NCBI GenBank assembly: GCA_023458875.1
Contig: JAEWXO010000012.1
Coordinates: forward strand, 1 to 36,551
Reading direction: 5' to 3'
Length of the DNA: 36,551 bases
DNA from: Bacillota bacterium
GTDB lineage: Bacteria; Bacillota; Clostridia; Oscillospirales; Ruminococcaceae
Both the position numbers and the translations under genes were made by a program. This document shows, piece by piece, positions 7,421 through 15,333 of this stretch; the stretch's first letter is position 1, and each line of letters starts with the position of its first letter. The notes under the pieces were generated by a model. The model saw only the letters and a list, made by a program, of their open reading frames with translations, was not told the DNA's origin and made no database searches.

Positions 7421-9154
7421 ATGAAGAAACTTATGTTGGGTAATGATGCTTTTGCCAGAGGAATATATGAAGCTGGATGTAAAGTAGTATCAAGTTATCC
7501 GGGAACACCATCAACTGAAATAACAGAAGCCGCTGCAAAATACAAGGAAGTTTATGCGGAGTGGGCTCCTAATGAAAAGGTTGCTATGGAAGTTGCTCTT
7601 GGTGCTTCTATAGCCGGTGCAAGAGCATTCTGCGGAATGAAGCATGTTGGACTTAATGTAGCGGCAGATCCTCTTTATACCGCATCATATACGGGTGTAA
7701 ACGGAGGATTGGTAATAGCTGTTGCTGATGACCCGGGAATGCATTCATCACAGAATGAACAGGATTCACGTTATCATGCCATAGCTTCAAAGGTACTCAT
7801 GCTTGAACCTTCTGACTCCGGAGAATGCAAGGAATTTGTAAAACAGGCCTTTGATCTCTCGGAAAAATACGATACACCTGTAATTGTAAGAATGTCAACA
7901 AGAGTTGCTCATTCACAGAGCAGTGTTGAATTATGCGAGAGAGAAGAAAAGGAACTTAAAAAATACGAAAAGAATGCTCAGAAATACGTTATGATGCCGG
8001 CATTCGCCAGAAAGCGTCATGTTGTTGTAGAAGAGAGAATGCAAAATCTCGTTGAGTTTGCTGAAACATCAGAGTTAAATAAAACTGAAATAAATTCTTC
8101 AAAAACAGGTATTATTACAAGTGGTATTTCATATCAGTATGCCAGGGAAGTGTTCGGTGATACTGTTTCATATCTGAAGCTGGGAATAGTAAATCCTCTT
8201 CCTGAAAAGCTTATAAAGGATTTTGCTGCTCAATGCGATGAAATTTATGTAATAGAAGAGCTTGAGGATATTATTGAGACAAAGTGCGACAAACTTGGCA
8301 TAAAAGTAAAGGGAAAAGAATTATTCGGTTATATAGGTGAGCTTTCACAGGCGATTATAGCTGAAAAAATACTTGGGAAAAAACCGGAAACAGAGTCATT
8401 CGGAGAAGATATTCCTGTAAGACCTCCTGTAATGTGTGCCGGATGCCCTCACAGAGGACTGTTCTATTCACTTTCAAAGCTTAAATTAAATGTAATGGGT
8501 GATATAGGCTGCTATACACTCGGCGCATCAGCACCTCTTAATGCTATGGATGCAACAATATGCATGGGTGCTTCTGTTTCGTCACTTCACGGATTTAACA
8601 AGGCAAGAGGCAAGGATGCAGAAAAAAATACTGTTGCGGTAATAGGTGACAGTACATTTATGCACAGCGGTATGACAAGTCTTGTAAATATCTCATATAA
8701 CTCAACAAATTCAACTGTCATTATTCTTGATAACTCTATAACAGGAATGACCGGACACCAGCAGAACCCTACAACAGGATACAATCTTAAGGGCGATGTT
8801 GCATCGAAGGTCTCCCTTGAAGATCTGTGCAAGGCATTGGGAATAAAGAGAGTAAGAGTAGTTGATCCGTACGATATGGCTGAAACAGAAAAGGTAATAA
8901 AGGAAGAGCTTGCAGTAGAAAAAGCATCAGTTATTATTTCACGTCGTCCTTGTGCACTTCTTAAATATGTAAAGCATAAGCCGGCTCTTAAGGTTAATAC
9001 AGAAAAATGCACAACATGTAAGTCATGTCTCAAGATTGGCTGTCCTGCTATTTCAATTAAAAATTCAAAGGCATGTATTGACCATACACAGTGTGTAGGA
9101 TGCGGTATATGTCAGGAAATGTGCAAGTTCGATGCAATAGGAGGAAACAAATAA
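7421..9154 (+). CDS. iorA: Indolepyruvate ferredoxin oxidoreductase, alpha subunit
   Basis: The 577-residue catalytic subunit of the aryl-2-oxoacid:ferredoxin oxidoreductase. It interconverts arylpyruvate, CoA and oxidised ferredoxin with arylacetyl-CoA, CO2 and reduced ferredoxin. The N-terminal pyrimidine-binding domain begins GNDAFARGIYEAG and contains SYPGTPSTE (25-33). CAGCPHRG and the thiamine diphosphate/Mg motif (GDSTFMHSG through NSITGMTGHQQNP) mark the pyrophosphate-binding domain. Residues about 524-577 are a two-[4Fe-4S] ferredoxin domain with CTTCKSCLKIGCP and CVGCGICQEMC. All expected cysteines are present. It is first in an operon and its stop codon overlaps the iorB start. Confidence 0.95.
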   Translation: MKKLMLGNDAFARGIYEAGCKVVSSYPGTPSTEITEAAAKYKEVYAEWAPNEKVAMEVALGASIAGARAFCGMKHVGLNVAADPLYTASYTGVNGGLVIAVADDPGMHSSQNEQDSRYHAIASKVLMLEPSDSGECKEFVKQAFDLSEKYDTPVIVRMSTRVAHSQSSVELCEREEKELKKYEKNAQKYVMMPAFARKRHVVVEERMQNLVEFAETSELNKTEINSSKTGIITSGISYQYAREVFGDTVSYLKLGIVNPLPEKLIKDFAAQCDEIYVIEELEDIIETKCDKLGIKVKGKELFGYIGELSQAIIAEKILGKKPETESFGEDIPVRPPVMCAGCPHRGLFYSLSKLKLNVMGDIGCYTLGASAPLNAMDATICMGASVSSLHGFNKARGKDAEKNTVAVIGDSTFMHSGMTSLVNISYNSTNSTVIILDNSITGMTGHQQNPTTGYNLKGDVASKVSLEDLCKALGIKRVRVVDPYDMAETEKVIKEELAVEKASVIISRRPCALLKYVKHKPALKVNTEKCTTCKSCLKIGCPAISIKNSKACIDHTQCVGCGICQEMCKFDAIGGNK

Positions 9155-9726
9155 TGTCAGTTAAATCAATTATGATAGTTGGTGTCGGAGGACAGGGTTC
9201 TTTGCTGGCATCCAGAATTCTTGGAAATGTCCTTTTATCGGAGGGCTTCGACGTAAAGGTAAGTGAAGTTCACGGAATGTCACAGAGAGGCGGCTCTGTA
9301 GTTACATATGTAAAATACGGTGAAAAAGTATATTCTCCTGTAATAGAAAAAGGAGAAGCTGATGTTATAATTTCTTTTGAACAGCTTGAAGCAGCAAGAT
9401 GGATTCCTTATCTGAAAAAAGGCGGTCATCTGATAGTTTCCGATCAGGTAATTGAGCCTATGCCTGTAATAACAGGGGCAGCAAAGTATCCTGAAAATAT
9501 TATTGACAAAATCAATAATATCGGTATAGACATAATTTCAGTTGACGCACTTACACTTGCTGAAAAAGCAGGAAATGCCAAGGCATCAAACGTAGTACTT
9601 ATGGGAGTTCTTTCTACAAAACTTAAGTTTGACAAGGAAGTATGGTACAAGGCACTTGAAGAGTGTGTGCCTGAGAAGTTCCTTGATATGAATAAGAAAG
9701 CATTTGAATTAGGAGTGAATTTGTAA
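9154..9726 (+). CDS. iorB: Indolepyruvate ferredoxin oxidoreductase, beta subunit
   Basis: The 190-residue gamma-type subunit partner of IorA. It starts MSVKSIMIVGVGGQGSLLAS, where GVGGQG is the conserved glycine-rich loop, and carries SEVHGMSQRGGSV, also conserved. The start is ATG 9154, sharing its A with the iorA TAA (TAATG). AGGAGG lies 9 nt upstream, which excludes a 21-codon extension within iorA. Translational coupling is expected for this heteromeric enzyme. Length is normal. Confidence 0.95.
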   Translation: MSVKSIMIVGVGGQGSLLASRILGNVLLSEGFDVKVSEVHGMSQRGGSVVTYVKYGEKVYSPVIEKGEADVIISFEQLEAARWIPYLKKGGHLIVSDQVIEPMPVITGAAKYPENIIDKINNIGIDIISVDALTLAEKAGNAKASNVVLMGVLSTKLKFDKEVWYKALEECVPEKFLDMNKKAFELGVNL

Positions 9727-9727
9727 A

Positions 9728-10129
9728 ATGGGAGCTTGGGGTTTTAATGTTTTTGATGACGACAGCGCGATGGATTTTTTTTATGAACTGGTTGAAAACG
9801 AGGATTTTATATCACAGATAGAAGATACGTTAAACAATGCTACGGAGAGTGAATATCTTGAGGTAGACGAGGCGAATGCTGTATTGGTAAGCTGTTCTGT
9901 AATAGATGCGTGTTTAAACGAAACAGAATATGATTTTCCGTCCGATGATTACAAAAAGCTCATTTCTGCAGAACATTTGATAAAATTTAAAGCATTGAAA
10001 TCACTTGCTGCTGAAGCTATTTCAAATGTTTTATCAGAAAACTCAGAGCGTAATGAGCTCTGGGATGAAACAGATTCATACGAAAACTGGAAAAATAATA
10101 TTTTAAAAATGAAAGAAAACCTGATGTAA
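9728..10129 (+). CDS. DUF4259 family protein
   Basis: A 133-residue acidic protein beginning MGAWGFNVFDDDSAMDFFYEL. The MGAWGxxxFDxDxAxDF start is diagnostic of DUF4259, a family of unknown function otherwise mostly seen as solitary or toxin/immunity-associated genes. It begins one base after the iorB stop with AGGAG inside the end of iorB, so it is co-transcribed and probably translationally coupled. Its presence between iorB and the CoA ligase is odd, since such operons normally run directly from iorB to the ligase. No catalytic motif is visible. Confidence 0.8.
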   Translation: MGAWGFNVFDDDSAMDFFYELVENEDFISQIEDTLNNATESEYLEVDEANAVLVSCSVIDACLNETEYDFPSDDYKKLISAEHLIKFKALKSLAAEAISNVLSENSERNELWDETDSYENWKNNILKMKENLM

Positions 10130-10190
10130 AATGTTTTATGTAGTCCTGAATAAAAAAATAAAATATTGACTTTTTAAGGAGGAAATTCTC

Positions 10191-11498
10191 TTGGCTGAAT
10201 ACTGGGATAAAAAAATTGAATGTGCACCTTTACATGAAATAAGGGCACTTCAGAGCTTCAGACTTTCACAGACTATAAGAAGAGTATATGAAAATGTTCC
10301 GCATTACAGAAATAAAATGGACGAGGCCGGTGTAAAACCTGAGGATATAGTATCAACTAAGGATCTGTATAAGCTTCCGTTTACATATAAGCAGGATTTA
10401 AGAGATACATACCCTTACGGATTATTTGCCGTTGGTATGGACAAAGTAGTAAGACTTCATGCTTCATCCGGTACGACGGGTAAACAGATAGTAGTAGGAT
10501 ATACTGAAAAAGATATAGAGATATGGAAGGAATGCTGTGCAAGAGCATTCATTGCATACGGATGTACAAAAAATGATTTTATGCATATATCATATGGATA
10601 TGGTCTGTTTACAGGAGGACTTGGTGTGCATTACGGTGCAGAGCATGTAGGTATGACTGTTATTCCTGTTTCAGTCGGAAATACAAACCGCCAGATTACA
10701 ATAATAAAGGACTTTGGTTCAACTGTTCTGTGTGCGACTCCTTCGTATGTACTTCATCTTGCTGAAACCATGGAGGATATGGGTTTTACAAAGGATGACA
10801 TAAACCTCAGAATAGGTGTTCTGGGTGCTGAACCGTGGACCGAGGAAATGAGAGTTCAGATTCAGGAAAAGCTTGGAATCAGGGCATATGATATTTATGG
10901 CCTTTCAGAAATAATAGGACCTGGTGTTGCATACGAATGCTCTGAGCAGACAGGAATGCATATCAATGAAGATCATTTTATTGCTGAAATAATAGATCCC
11001 GATACAGGAGAGGTTCTTCCTGACGGTGTTCAGGGCGAGCTTGTATTTACATGTATCACAAAGGAAGCATTTCCTCTTATAAGATACAGAACAAGGGATA
11101 TTGCTGTTCTTAAGCGTGAAAAATGCTCATGCGGCCGTACATTTATAAAAATGATGAAGCCTGCCGGACGTTCTGATGATATGCTTATCATCAGAGGTGT
11201 AAATGTTTTCCCTTCACAGATTGAAAGTGTTCTTCTGCAGCTTGGAAATACATCACCTCACTATCAGCTTATAGTAGACAGGGTAAATAATACCGATATT
11301 CTTGAGGTACAGGTAGAAATTTCACATGAAATGTTCTCAGATACAGTAAAGAGTATTGAACAGCAGGAAAACATTATAAAATCAGCTGTTGAGTCAATTC
11401 TTGGAATATCTGCCACTATAAAGCTTGTTGAACCTAAATCTCTGCAGAGATTTGAGGGTAAGGCAGTAAGAGTTATAGATAAACGCAGAATTAAATAA
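10191..11498 (+). CDS. paaK: Phenylacetate-CoA ligase
   Basis: A 435-residue AMP-forming ligase converting phenylacetate or a related arylacetate, ATP and CoA to arylacetyl-CoA, AMP and PPi. The start codon is TTG, with AAGGAGG 8 nt upstream. The P-loop is SSGTTGK at 92-98. The adenylate motif region reads YGLSEIIGPGVAYEC, then CSCGRTF and the C-terminal AMP-binding_C_2 domain starting GVNVFPSQIE. Length and motifs match PaaK. The ior-paaK-ACT order is a known arrangement linking arylacetates with aromatic amino acids through the oxidoreductase. The specific aryl group (phenyl, 4-hydroxyphenyl or indolyl) is not decidable here. Confidence 0.93.
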   Translation: MAEYWDKKIECAPLHEIRALQSFRLSQTIRRVYENVPHYRNKMDEAGVKPEDIVSTKDLYKLPFTYKQDLRDTYPYGLFAVGMDKVVRLHASSGTTGKQIVVGYTEKDIEIWKECCARAFIAYGCTKNDFMHISYGYGLFTGGLGVHYGAEHVGMTVIPVSVGNTNRQITIIKDFGSTVLCATPSYVLHLAETMEDMGFTKDDINLRIGVLGAEPWTEEMRVQIQEKLGIRAYDIYGLSEIIGPGVAYECSEQTGMHINEDHFIAEIIDPDTGEVLPDGVQGELVFTCITKEAFPLIRYRTRDIAVLKREKCSCGRTFIKMMKPAGRSDDMLIIRGVNVFPSQIESVLLQLGNTSPHYQLIVDRVNNTDILEVQVEISHEMFSDTVKSIEQQENIIKSAVESILGISATIKLVEPKSLQRFEGKAVRVIDKRRIK

Positions 11499-11531
11499 AA
11501 AATTAATTTATTCAGAAGTGAGGTGCTTTTT

Positions 11532-11966
11532 ATGCTTATAAAGCAGATATCAATATTTGTTGAAAACAAACCGGGAAGGTTATCGTCGGTTACAAAAATA
11601 TTAAAAGAAAACGGGATAGATATAAAGGCATTATCGATTGCTGACACAAAGGATTTCGGAATTCTAAGACTTATTGTCAATGACACTGAAAAAGCAGTTT
11701 CTGCTCTGAAGAACGCTGACTGTACAGTAACACAGACTGATGTAATTGCAATTGGTGTTGAGGATAAGCCGGGCGGTTTATATGACATAATGAATTTACT
11801 TAATCAGAACGGTATAGGCGTTGAATATATGTATGCTTTTGTAAGCAAGCCTACTGAGAATATAGCATATGTTATTCTGCGTGTTGAGGATAATGAAAAA
11901 ACCATTTCTGTTTTAAATGAAAACAATATTAAACTTCTTACTTCTATTGATGTAAAAGAAGCATAG
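11532..11966 (+). CDS. Tandem ACT-domain protein
   Basis: A 144-residue protein made of two ACT domains (about 1-68 and 72-142), each with the strand-turn start ISIFVENKPGRLS or IAIGVEDKPGGLY. ACT domains bind amino acids allosterically, and this family regularly accompanies phenylacetate-CoA ligase and indolepyruvate oxidoreductase. It probably senses an aromatic amino acid. The start is ATG 11532, with GTGAGG 9 nt upstream; a GTG three codons earlier is less likely. It has no catalytic domain. Confidence 0.9.
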   Translation: MLIKQISIFVENKPGRLSSVTKILKENGIDIKALSIADTKDFGILRLIVNDTEKAVSALKNADCTVTQTDVIAIGVEDKPGGLYDIMNLLNQNGIGVEYMYAFVSKPTENIAYVILRVEDNEKTISVLNENNIKLLTSIDVKEA

Positions 11967-11999
11967 TAATTTGGGAAAAACATTGGAGTGCTGTATTAA

Positions 12000-13256
12000 A
12001 TGAATATTTTCGAACAGGTTGAGTCAAATGTAAGAAGCTACTGCAGGAGTTTTCCTGTAATATTTAACAAGGCAAAAATGTCATGCATGTATACCGATGA
12101 CGGAAAAAAATATATAGATTTTTTTTGCGGGGCCGGTGCTTTGAATTATGGTCATAATAATGATGCAATAAATGAACCGATCATTGATTATCTGAAAAAC
12201 GACGGGATTCTTCATTCACTTGATATGCATACAACTGCAAAGGCAGATTTTATTGAATGTTTTAAACAGCATATCCTTGATCCGAGAGGGCTTGACTACA
12301 AGCTTATGTTCTGTGGGCCTACAGGCACAAATGCCAATGAAGCGGCGCTAAAGCTTGCAAGAAAAATAAAAAAGCGTGAAAATATATTTTCATTTATGGG
12401 TGCGTTTCACGGAATGACGTTGGGGAGTCTTGCGCTTACAAGTTCAGACTTTTCAAGAAACGGAGCGGGTACTGCCCTTAATAATGTTACTTTCATGCCG
12501 TTTCCTTTCGGATTTAACGAAAGCTTTGATACAATAAGCTATATAGAAAACGTTCTTAACGATGATCATTCAGGAATTGAAAAGCCGGCTGCAATATTCT
12601 GTGAAACCGTTCAGGCAGAAGGCGGTATCATTGTTGCCGATAATTCATGGCTTAAGCGTTTAAGAAAATTATGTGATGACCATGATATACTTCTTGTCTG
12701 CGATGAGGTACAGGTCGGATGCGGAAGGACAGGCACATTCTTCTCGTTTGAGCGTGCAGGAATAGTCCCTGATATGGTTACCATGTCAAAATCAATCAGC
12801 GGAAGCGGACTTCCGATGTCACTATTACTTATGAAGCCGGAGCTTGACTGCTTTTTACCGGGCGAGCATAACGGAACCTTCAGAGGAAATCAGCTTGCAT
12901 TTGTGGGTGCAAAGGCAGCTATTGAATATGCAGTCAGAGAACATATTTATGAAGGTGTAAAGGAAATAGACAAAACAATAAGTAAATTTGTAGAAGAAAA
13001 AATTCTTCCGCTTGACAGCACATTTACTCACAGAGGCATAGGTGCAATTCATGGAATTGATTTTTCAAAGTCCGGAATACCTGATGCATGTGCAAAGGTT
13101 GCCGCTGAATGTGTAAGACGCGGTCTTGTAATTGAAAGGGCAGGAAGGCGTGATGATGTACTTAAAATAATGCCAGCACTTACTATCAGTGCTGATGAGC
13201 TTAATGAAGGTCTTGATATAATCGAGGCGGCAGTAAAGTTTATTTTCAGACAATAA
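12000..13256 (+). CDS. ectB: Diaminobutyrate-2-oxoglutarate aminotransferase-like (EctB family)
   Basis: A 418-residue class III PLP aminotransferase. It matches EctB closely: an opening MNIFEQVESNVRSYCRSFP, then DFFCGAGALNYGHN, DEVQVGCGRTG, a PLP lysine at 264 in MSKSISGSGLP, and PGEHNGTFRGNQLAF. EctB makes L-2,4-diaminobutyrate from aspartate semialdehyde and glutamate. The ectoine genes ectA and ectC are absent from this window, so ectoine synthesis is not supported. It lies 33 nt after the ACT gene, with GGAGTG before the ATG, and the operon terminates just after it. It may supply diaminobutyrate for another purpose or transaminate a product of the ior pathway; the latter is speculation. 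Confidence 0.85.
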   Translation: MNIFEQVESNVRSYCRSFPVIFNKAKMSCMYTDDGKKYIDFFCGAGALNYGHNNDAINEPIIDYLKNDGILHSLDMHTTAKADFIECFKQHILDPRGLDYKLMFCGPTGTNANEAALKLARKIKKRENIFSFMGAFHGMTLGSLALTSSDFSRNGAGTALNNVTFMPFPFGFNESFDTISYIENVLNDDHSGIEKPAAIFCETVQAEGGIIVADNSWLKRLRKLCDDHDILLVCDEVQVGCGRTGTFFSFERAGIVPDMVTMSKSISGSGLPMSLLLMKPELDCFLPGEHNGTFRGNQLAFVGAKAAIEYAVREHIYEGVKEIDKTISKFVEEKILPLDSTFTHRGIGAIHGIDFSKSGIPDACAKVAAECVRRGLVIERAGRRDDVLKIMPALTISADELNEGLDIIEAAVKFIFRQ

Positions 13257-13263
13257 AACTGAC

Positions 13264-13297
13264 AAAAATCTGACATTAAAATAAATGTCAGATTTTT
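13264..13297 (+). terminator. Intrinsic terminator of the ior-ectB operon
   Basis: A perfect 14-bp stem (13264-13277 with 13284-13297) with a 6-nt loop and a T-tract. Confidence 0.93.
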
Positions 13298-13319
13298 TGT
13301 AAGATATGAGGGAAAATAT

Positions 13320-13709
13320 ATGGTTTATGAGAAGCGTAAAAAGCTTATATTGGCTTTGATTGTTGTTCTGATGCTTGTGGTCGGTTCGGTAGCATCATAT
13401 TTTGTTATAAACAGGAAAATCAATAACAAGACAGCATGCATTTATCAGAACGGTGAGCTTTTATATGATATAAAGCTTTATAACGTTGATGAACCATACA
13501 CATTAAAAATAGAAGGCGAAAACGGAAGCTACAACATAGTTGAGGTAAGACATAATGAAATAGGAATAACAAAGGCCACATGTCCTGATAAAATATGTGT
13601 CCATATGGGATTTATCAGTAACGGAGCTGTTCCTGTAACCTGTCTTCCTAACAGACTTATAATTGTAGTAAGCGGAGGTAAAGATGAACCGGATGCTGCA
13701 ATATACTAA
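13320..13709 (+). CDS. NusG domain II-containing membrane-anchored protein
   Basis: A 129-residue protein with one N-terminal transmembrane helix (about 8-30). An extracytoplasmic NusG_II domain (about 37-120) carries the conserved cysteines CPDKIC (88, 93) and VTCLPNRLII (108). This domain is usually encoded next to a Gx-family transporter and sometimes near flavin-transfer or Rnf genes. It is not the transcription factor NusG. Its job is unknown; a redox or metal-binding role is suggested by the cysteines. A GAGGG site precedes the ATG, and the gene overlaps the next by 26 nt. Confidence 0.85.
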   Translation: MVYEKRKKLILALIVVLMLVVGSVASYFVINRKINNKTACIYQNGELLYDIKLYNVDEPYTLKIEGENGSYNIVEVRHNEIGITKATCPDKICVHMGFISNGAVPVTCLPNRLIIVVSGGKDEPDAAIY

Positions 13710-14199
13710 AACCAGGAAAATGGTAAACATGTCCCTCTTTACCGCAATAGCGCTTATTGTTTTTGTAATAGAAGCACAGATTCCGTTCGTACCGGCTATA
13801 CCTGGAATAAAGCTCGGTCTTGCAAATATAGTAACACTTATTCTTATAAGCTGCTTCAGCTATAGGGAAGCATTTACTGTTCTTATGCTGAGAATAATTC
13901 TCGGAAGTTTTTTTTCGGGACAGATGGTTTCTTTTTTTTATTCTCTTGCGGGAGGAATATTTTGCTTTATAGCTATGTTCATAAGCTCAAAGCTTCTTAA
14001 ACAAAGTAATATGTGGTTTACAAGTATCATCTGCGGATTGTTTCACAATATAGGACAGATGACAGCCGCTGTTATTATTCTTAAGTCGTGGAATGTGGTT
14101 TATTATTTTCCTTTGCTTATAGTGAGCGGGATAGTCGCAGGCTTTGCAGTAGGCGTTACAGCTGAAAGTATATGCAAAAGGATGAAAAAAATAACATAA
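13684..14199 (+). CDS. Gx transporter family protein (heptaprenyl diphosphate synthase component I-like)
   Basis: A 171-residue integral membrane protein with about five hydrophobic segments, starting after a short basic N-terminus. PGIKLGLANIVTL and LRIILGSFFSG are the conserved Gx-transporter repeats. The family is often named heptaprenyl diphosphate synthase component I, but its sequence is that of a small ECF-S-like transporter. GGAGG inside the upstream gene supports the overlapping ATG 13684. Pairing with a NusG_II protein is conserved in Clostridia. The substrate is unknown. Confidence 0.85.
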   Translation: MNRMLQYTKTRKMVNMSLFTAIALIVFVIEAQIPFVPAIPGIKLGLANIVTLILISCFSYREAFTVLMLRIILGSFFSGQMVSFFYSLAGGIFCFIAMFISSKLLKQSNMWFTSIICGLFHNIGQMTAAVIILKSWNVVYYFPLLIVSGIVAGFAVGVTAESICKRMKKIT

Positions 14200-14300
14200 A
14201 AATGTTTTATCTGAACAGTAATTTTTAGCCGTTTTTTTTTCATGGTAAAAAAGTATAATACCAATAATGGAGAGATTCACTTAAAAATAAATATAATAAC

Positions 14301-14329
14301 TTGACATATTAAAGCTTTATTAGTATAAT
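14301..14329 (+). promoter_or_regulatory. Consensus SigA promoter for the zinc-ribbon gene
   Basis: TTGACA (14301-14306), 17 bp, TATAAT (14324-14329). Both hexamers are perfect. Confidence 0.88.
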
Positions 14330-14381
14330 ATATATATGAGTTACGTTATATTATTGTAATATTATTTTAGGGGATGTAAAG

Positions 14382-14783
14382 ATGAGCATTTTAGATATGG
14401 TAAACGCTACAAGCAAAGGTGTAAGTGAAAAAACAAAAAATATGCAGGAGCTTTCTAATCTTAAAAGAAAAATTGTTTATGAAAAGGAAAGAATCGTTGA
14501 AATTTTTGCTGAAATAGGCGAAAAATATTACGAAAAAGCTCCGGATGAAAAGGACTTTTCTGATCTTAGAGTATTGTGTGAGGATATTGATATCCGTAAA
14601 CGCAGAATTAAGAAAATGCTTTTTAACGTCAACAACATGAGAGGATATAAAATCTGTCCTCAGTGTAAAGCAGAGGTAAGTGTAAAGTTTAAGTTCTGCG
14701 GAGTATGTGGCGCAAGAATACCTGAGCCGGAGGATGAAGATTTTATGGAAGTTGAAGGTATGCTTGACAAAATAAATGTATAA
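14382..14783 (+). CDS. Coiled-coil zinc-ribbon protein
   Basis: A 133-residue protein. Residues about 10-85 are charged and helical and likely form a coiled coil. The C-terminus carries a zinc ribbon, CPQC then CGVCG (about residues 93-115), followed by an acidic tail. Similar coiled-coil plus zinc-ribbon proteins are common in Clostridia with no assigned function. A GGGGATG-type site precedes the ATG. It is monocistronic between a consensus promoter and a 20-bp terminator, which suggests steady strong expression. Confidence 0.8.
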   Translation: MSILDMVNATSKGVSEKTKNMQELSNLKRKIVYEKERIVEIFAEIGEKYYEKAPDEKDFSDLRVLCEDIDIRKRRIKKMLFNVNNMRGYKICPQCKAEVSVKFKFCGVCGARIPEPEDEDFMEVEGMLDKINV

Positions 14784-14822
14784 TTCATAACAAAGAAAAT
14801 TAATTCAGGTAACAGGATACAT

Positions 14823-14874
14823 AACCGGTCAACAGAAAATCACTAAATTTGATTTTCTGTTGACCGGTTTTTTT
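14823..14874 (+). terminator. Strong intrinsic terminator
   Basis: A perfect 20-bp stem (14823-14842 with 14850-14869), 7-nt loop and T-run to 14874. Confidence 0.95.
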
Positions 14875-14888
14875 GTAAAGAAATGAGA

Positions 14889-14907
14889 CAGCAGAAATTT
14901 TCTGCTG
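14889..14907 (-). terminator. Short hairpin below the Cys-rich small gene
   Basis: The palindrome CAGCAGAAA/TTTCTGCTG lies 27 nt beyond the minus-strand stop at 14934, followed on that strand by a mixed T-rich tail. It is a weak terminator candidate. Confidence 0.4.
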
Positions 14908-14933
14908 ACTCACACAAAAAACAAATTAATGCG

Positions 14934-15200
14934 TTAATTTTTATCCTTGGATGATGTATCTTCATCACCGTCATCAAAATTTCCCGGTATTGAAAGTTGC
15001 TTTAACGGAACTCTTTTGAGCGGCGAATATACAAATTTCGGACATGAGTATTCGAGTTTTACCATGCCTAATTTTTCGCACAAAATCATATTGCCGTCCT
15101 TTGAGCGTGTTCCGTTCTGGCAGTAGCTGCACTGAGGTGTTATGTCGTTTCCAAAATACTTTAATGGTTTACCTCTTTCAAAAATATCTGAAATTTTCAT
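14934..15200 (-). CDS. Small Cys-rich hypothetical protein
   Basis: An 88-residue protein. The start is the second ATG (15198-15200) because GGAAAGG sits 9 nt before it but abuts the first ATG at 15207. Four cysteines, C24-x2-C27-x13-C41-x11-C53, could form one metal site (zinc or iron). The C-terminus is acidic and disordered. It resembles small unannotated proteins of Ruminococcus; no family was recognised. The leader contains a long hairpin at 15249-15305. Confidence 0.65.
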   Translation of the reverse strand: MKISDIFERGKPLKYFGNDITPQCSYCQNGTRSKDGNMILCEKLGMVKLEYSCPKFVYSPLKRVPLKQLSIPGNFDDGDEDTSSKDKN

Positions 15201-15248
15201 GGGTATCATCCTTTCCTGTAATATTTAATAATCTTTTTGAATTACCTT

Positions 15249-15305
15249 CTTTTAATAATCACAGGCAATCCTCTTGGCGTTATGATCTGTAATGAATTAT
15301 TAAAG
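15249..15305 (-). other. Leader hairpin upstream of the Cys-rich small gene
   Basis: Outer arms of about 10 bp (15249-15259 with 15296-15305) and an inner ACAG/CTGT pairing (15261-15264 with 15287-15290) close a loop of about 22 nt. It lies in the 133-nt gap between ylbJ and the small gene and has no T-run, so it may be an RNA leader or processing element instead of a terminator. Confidence 0.4.
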
Positions 15306-15333
15306 GGTCAATAATCGTTTTGTTTTAATTATA

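Noticed and set aside
8587..9033. A 148-codon minus-strand frame inside iorA
   Set aside because: It is antisense to the conserved thiamine-binding and ferredoxin regions and has no supporting ribosome-binding site.
12000..13256. An ectoine biosynthesis operon
   Set aside because: Only the EctB-like gene is present; ectA and ectC are absent from the window.
13320..13709. Transcription factor NusG
   Set aside because: It has an N-terminal membrane helix and only the NusG_II domain; the NGN and KOW domains are missing.
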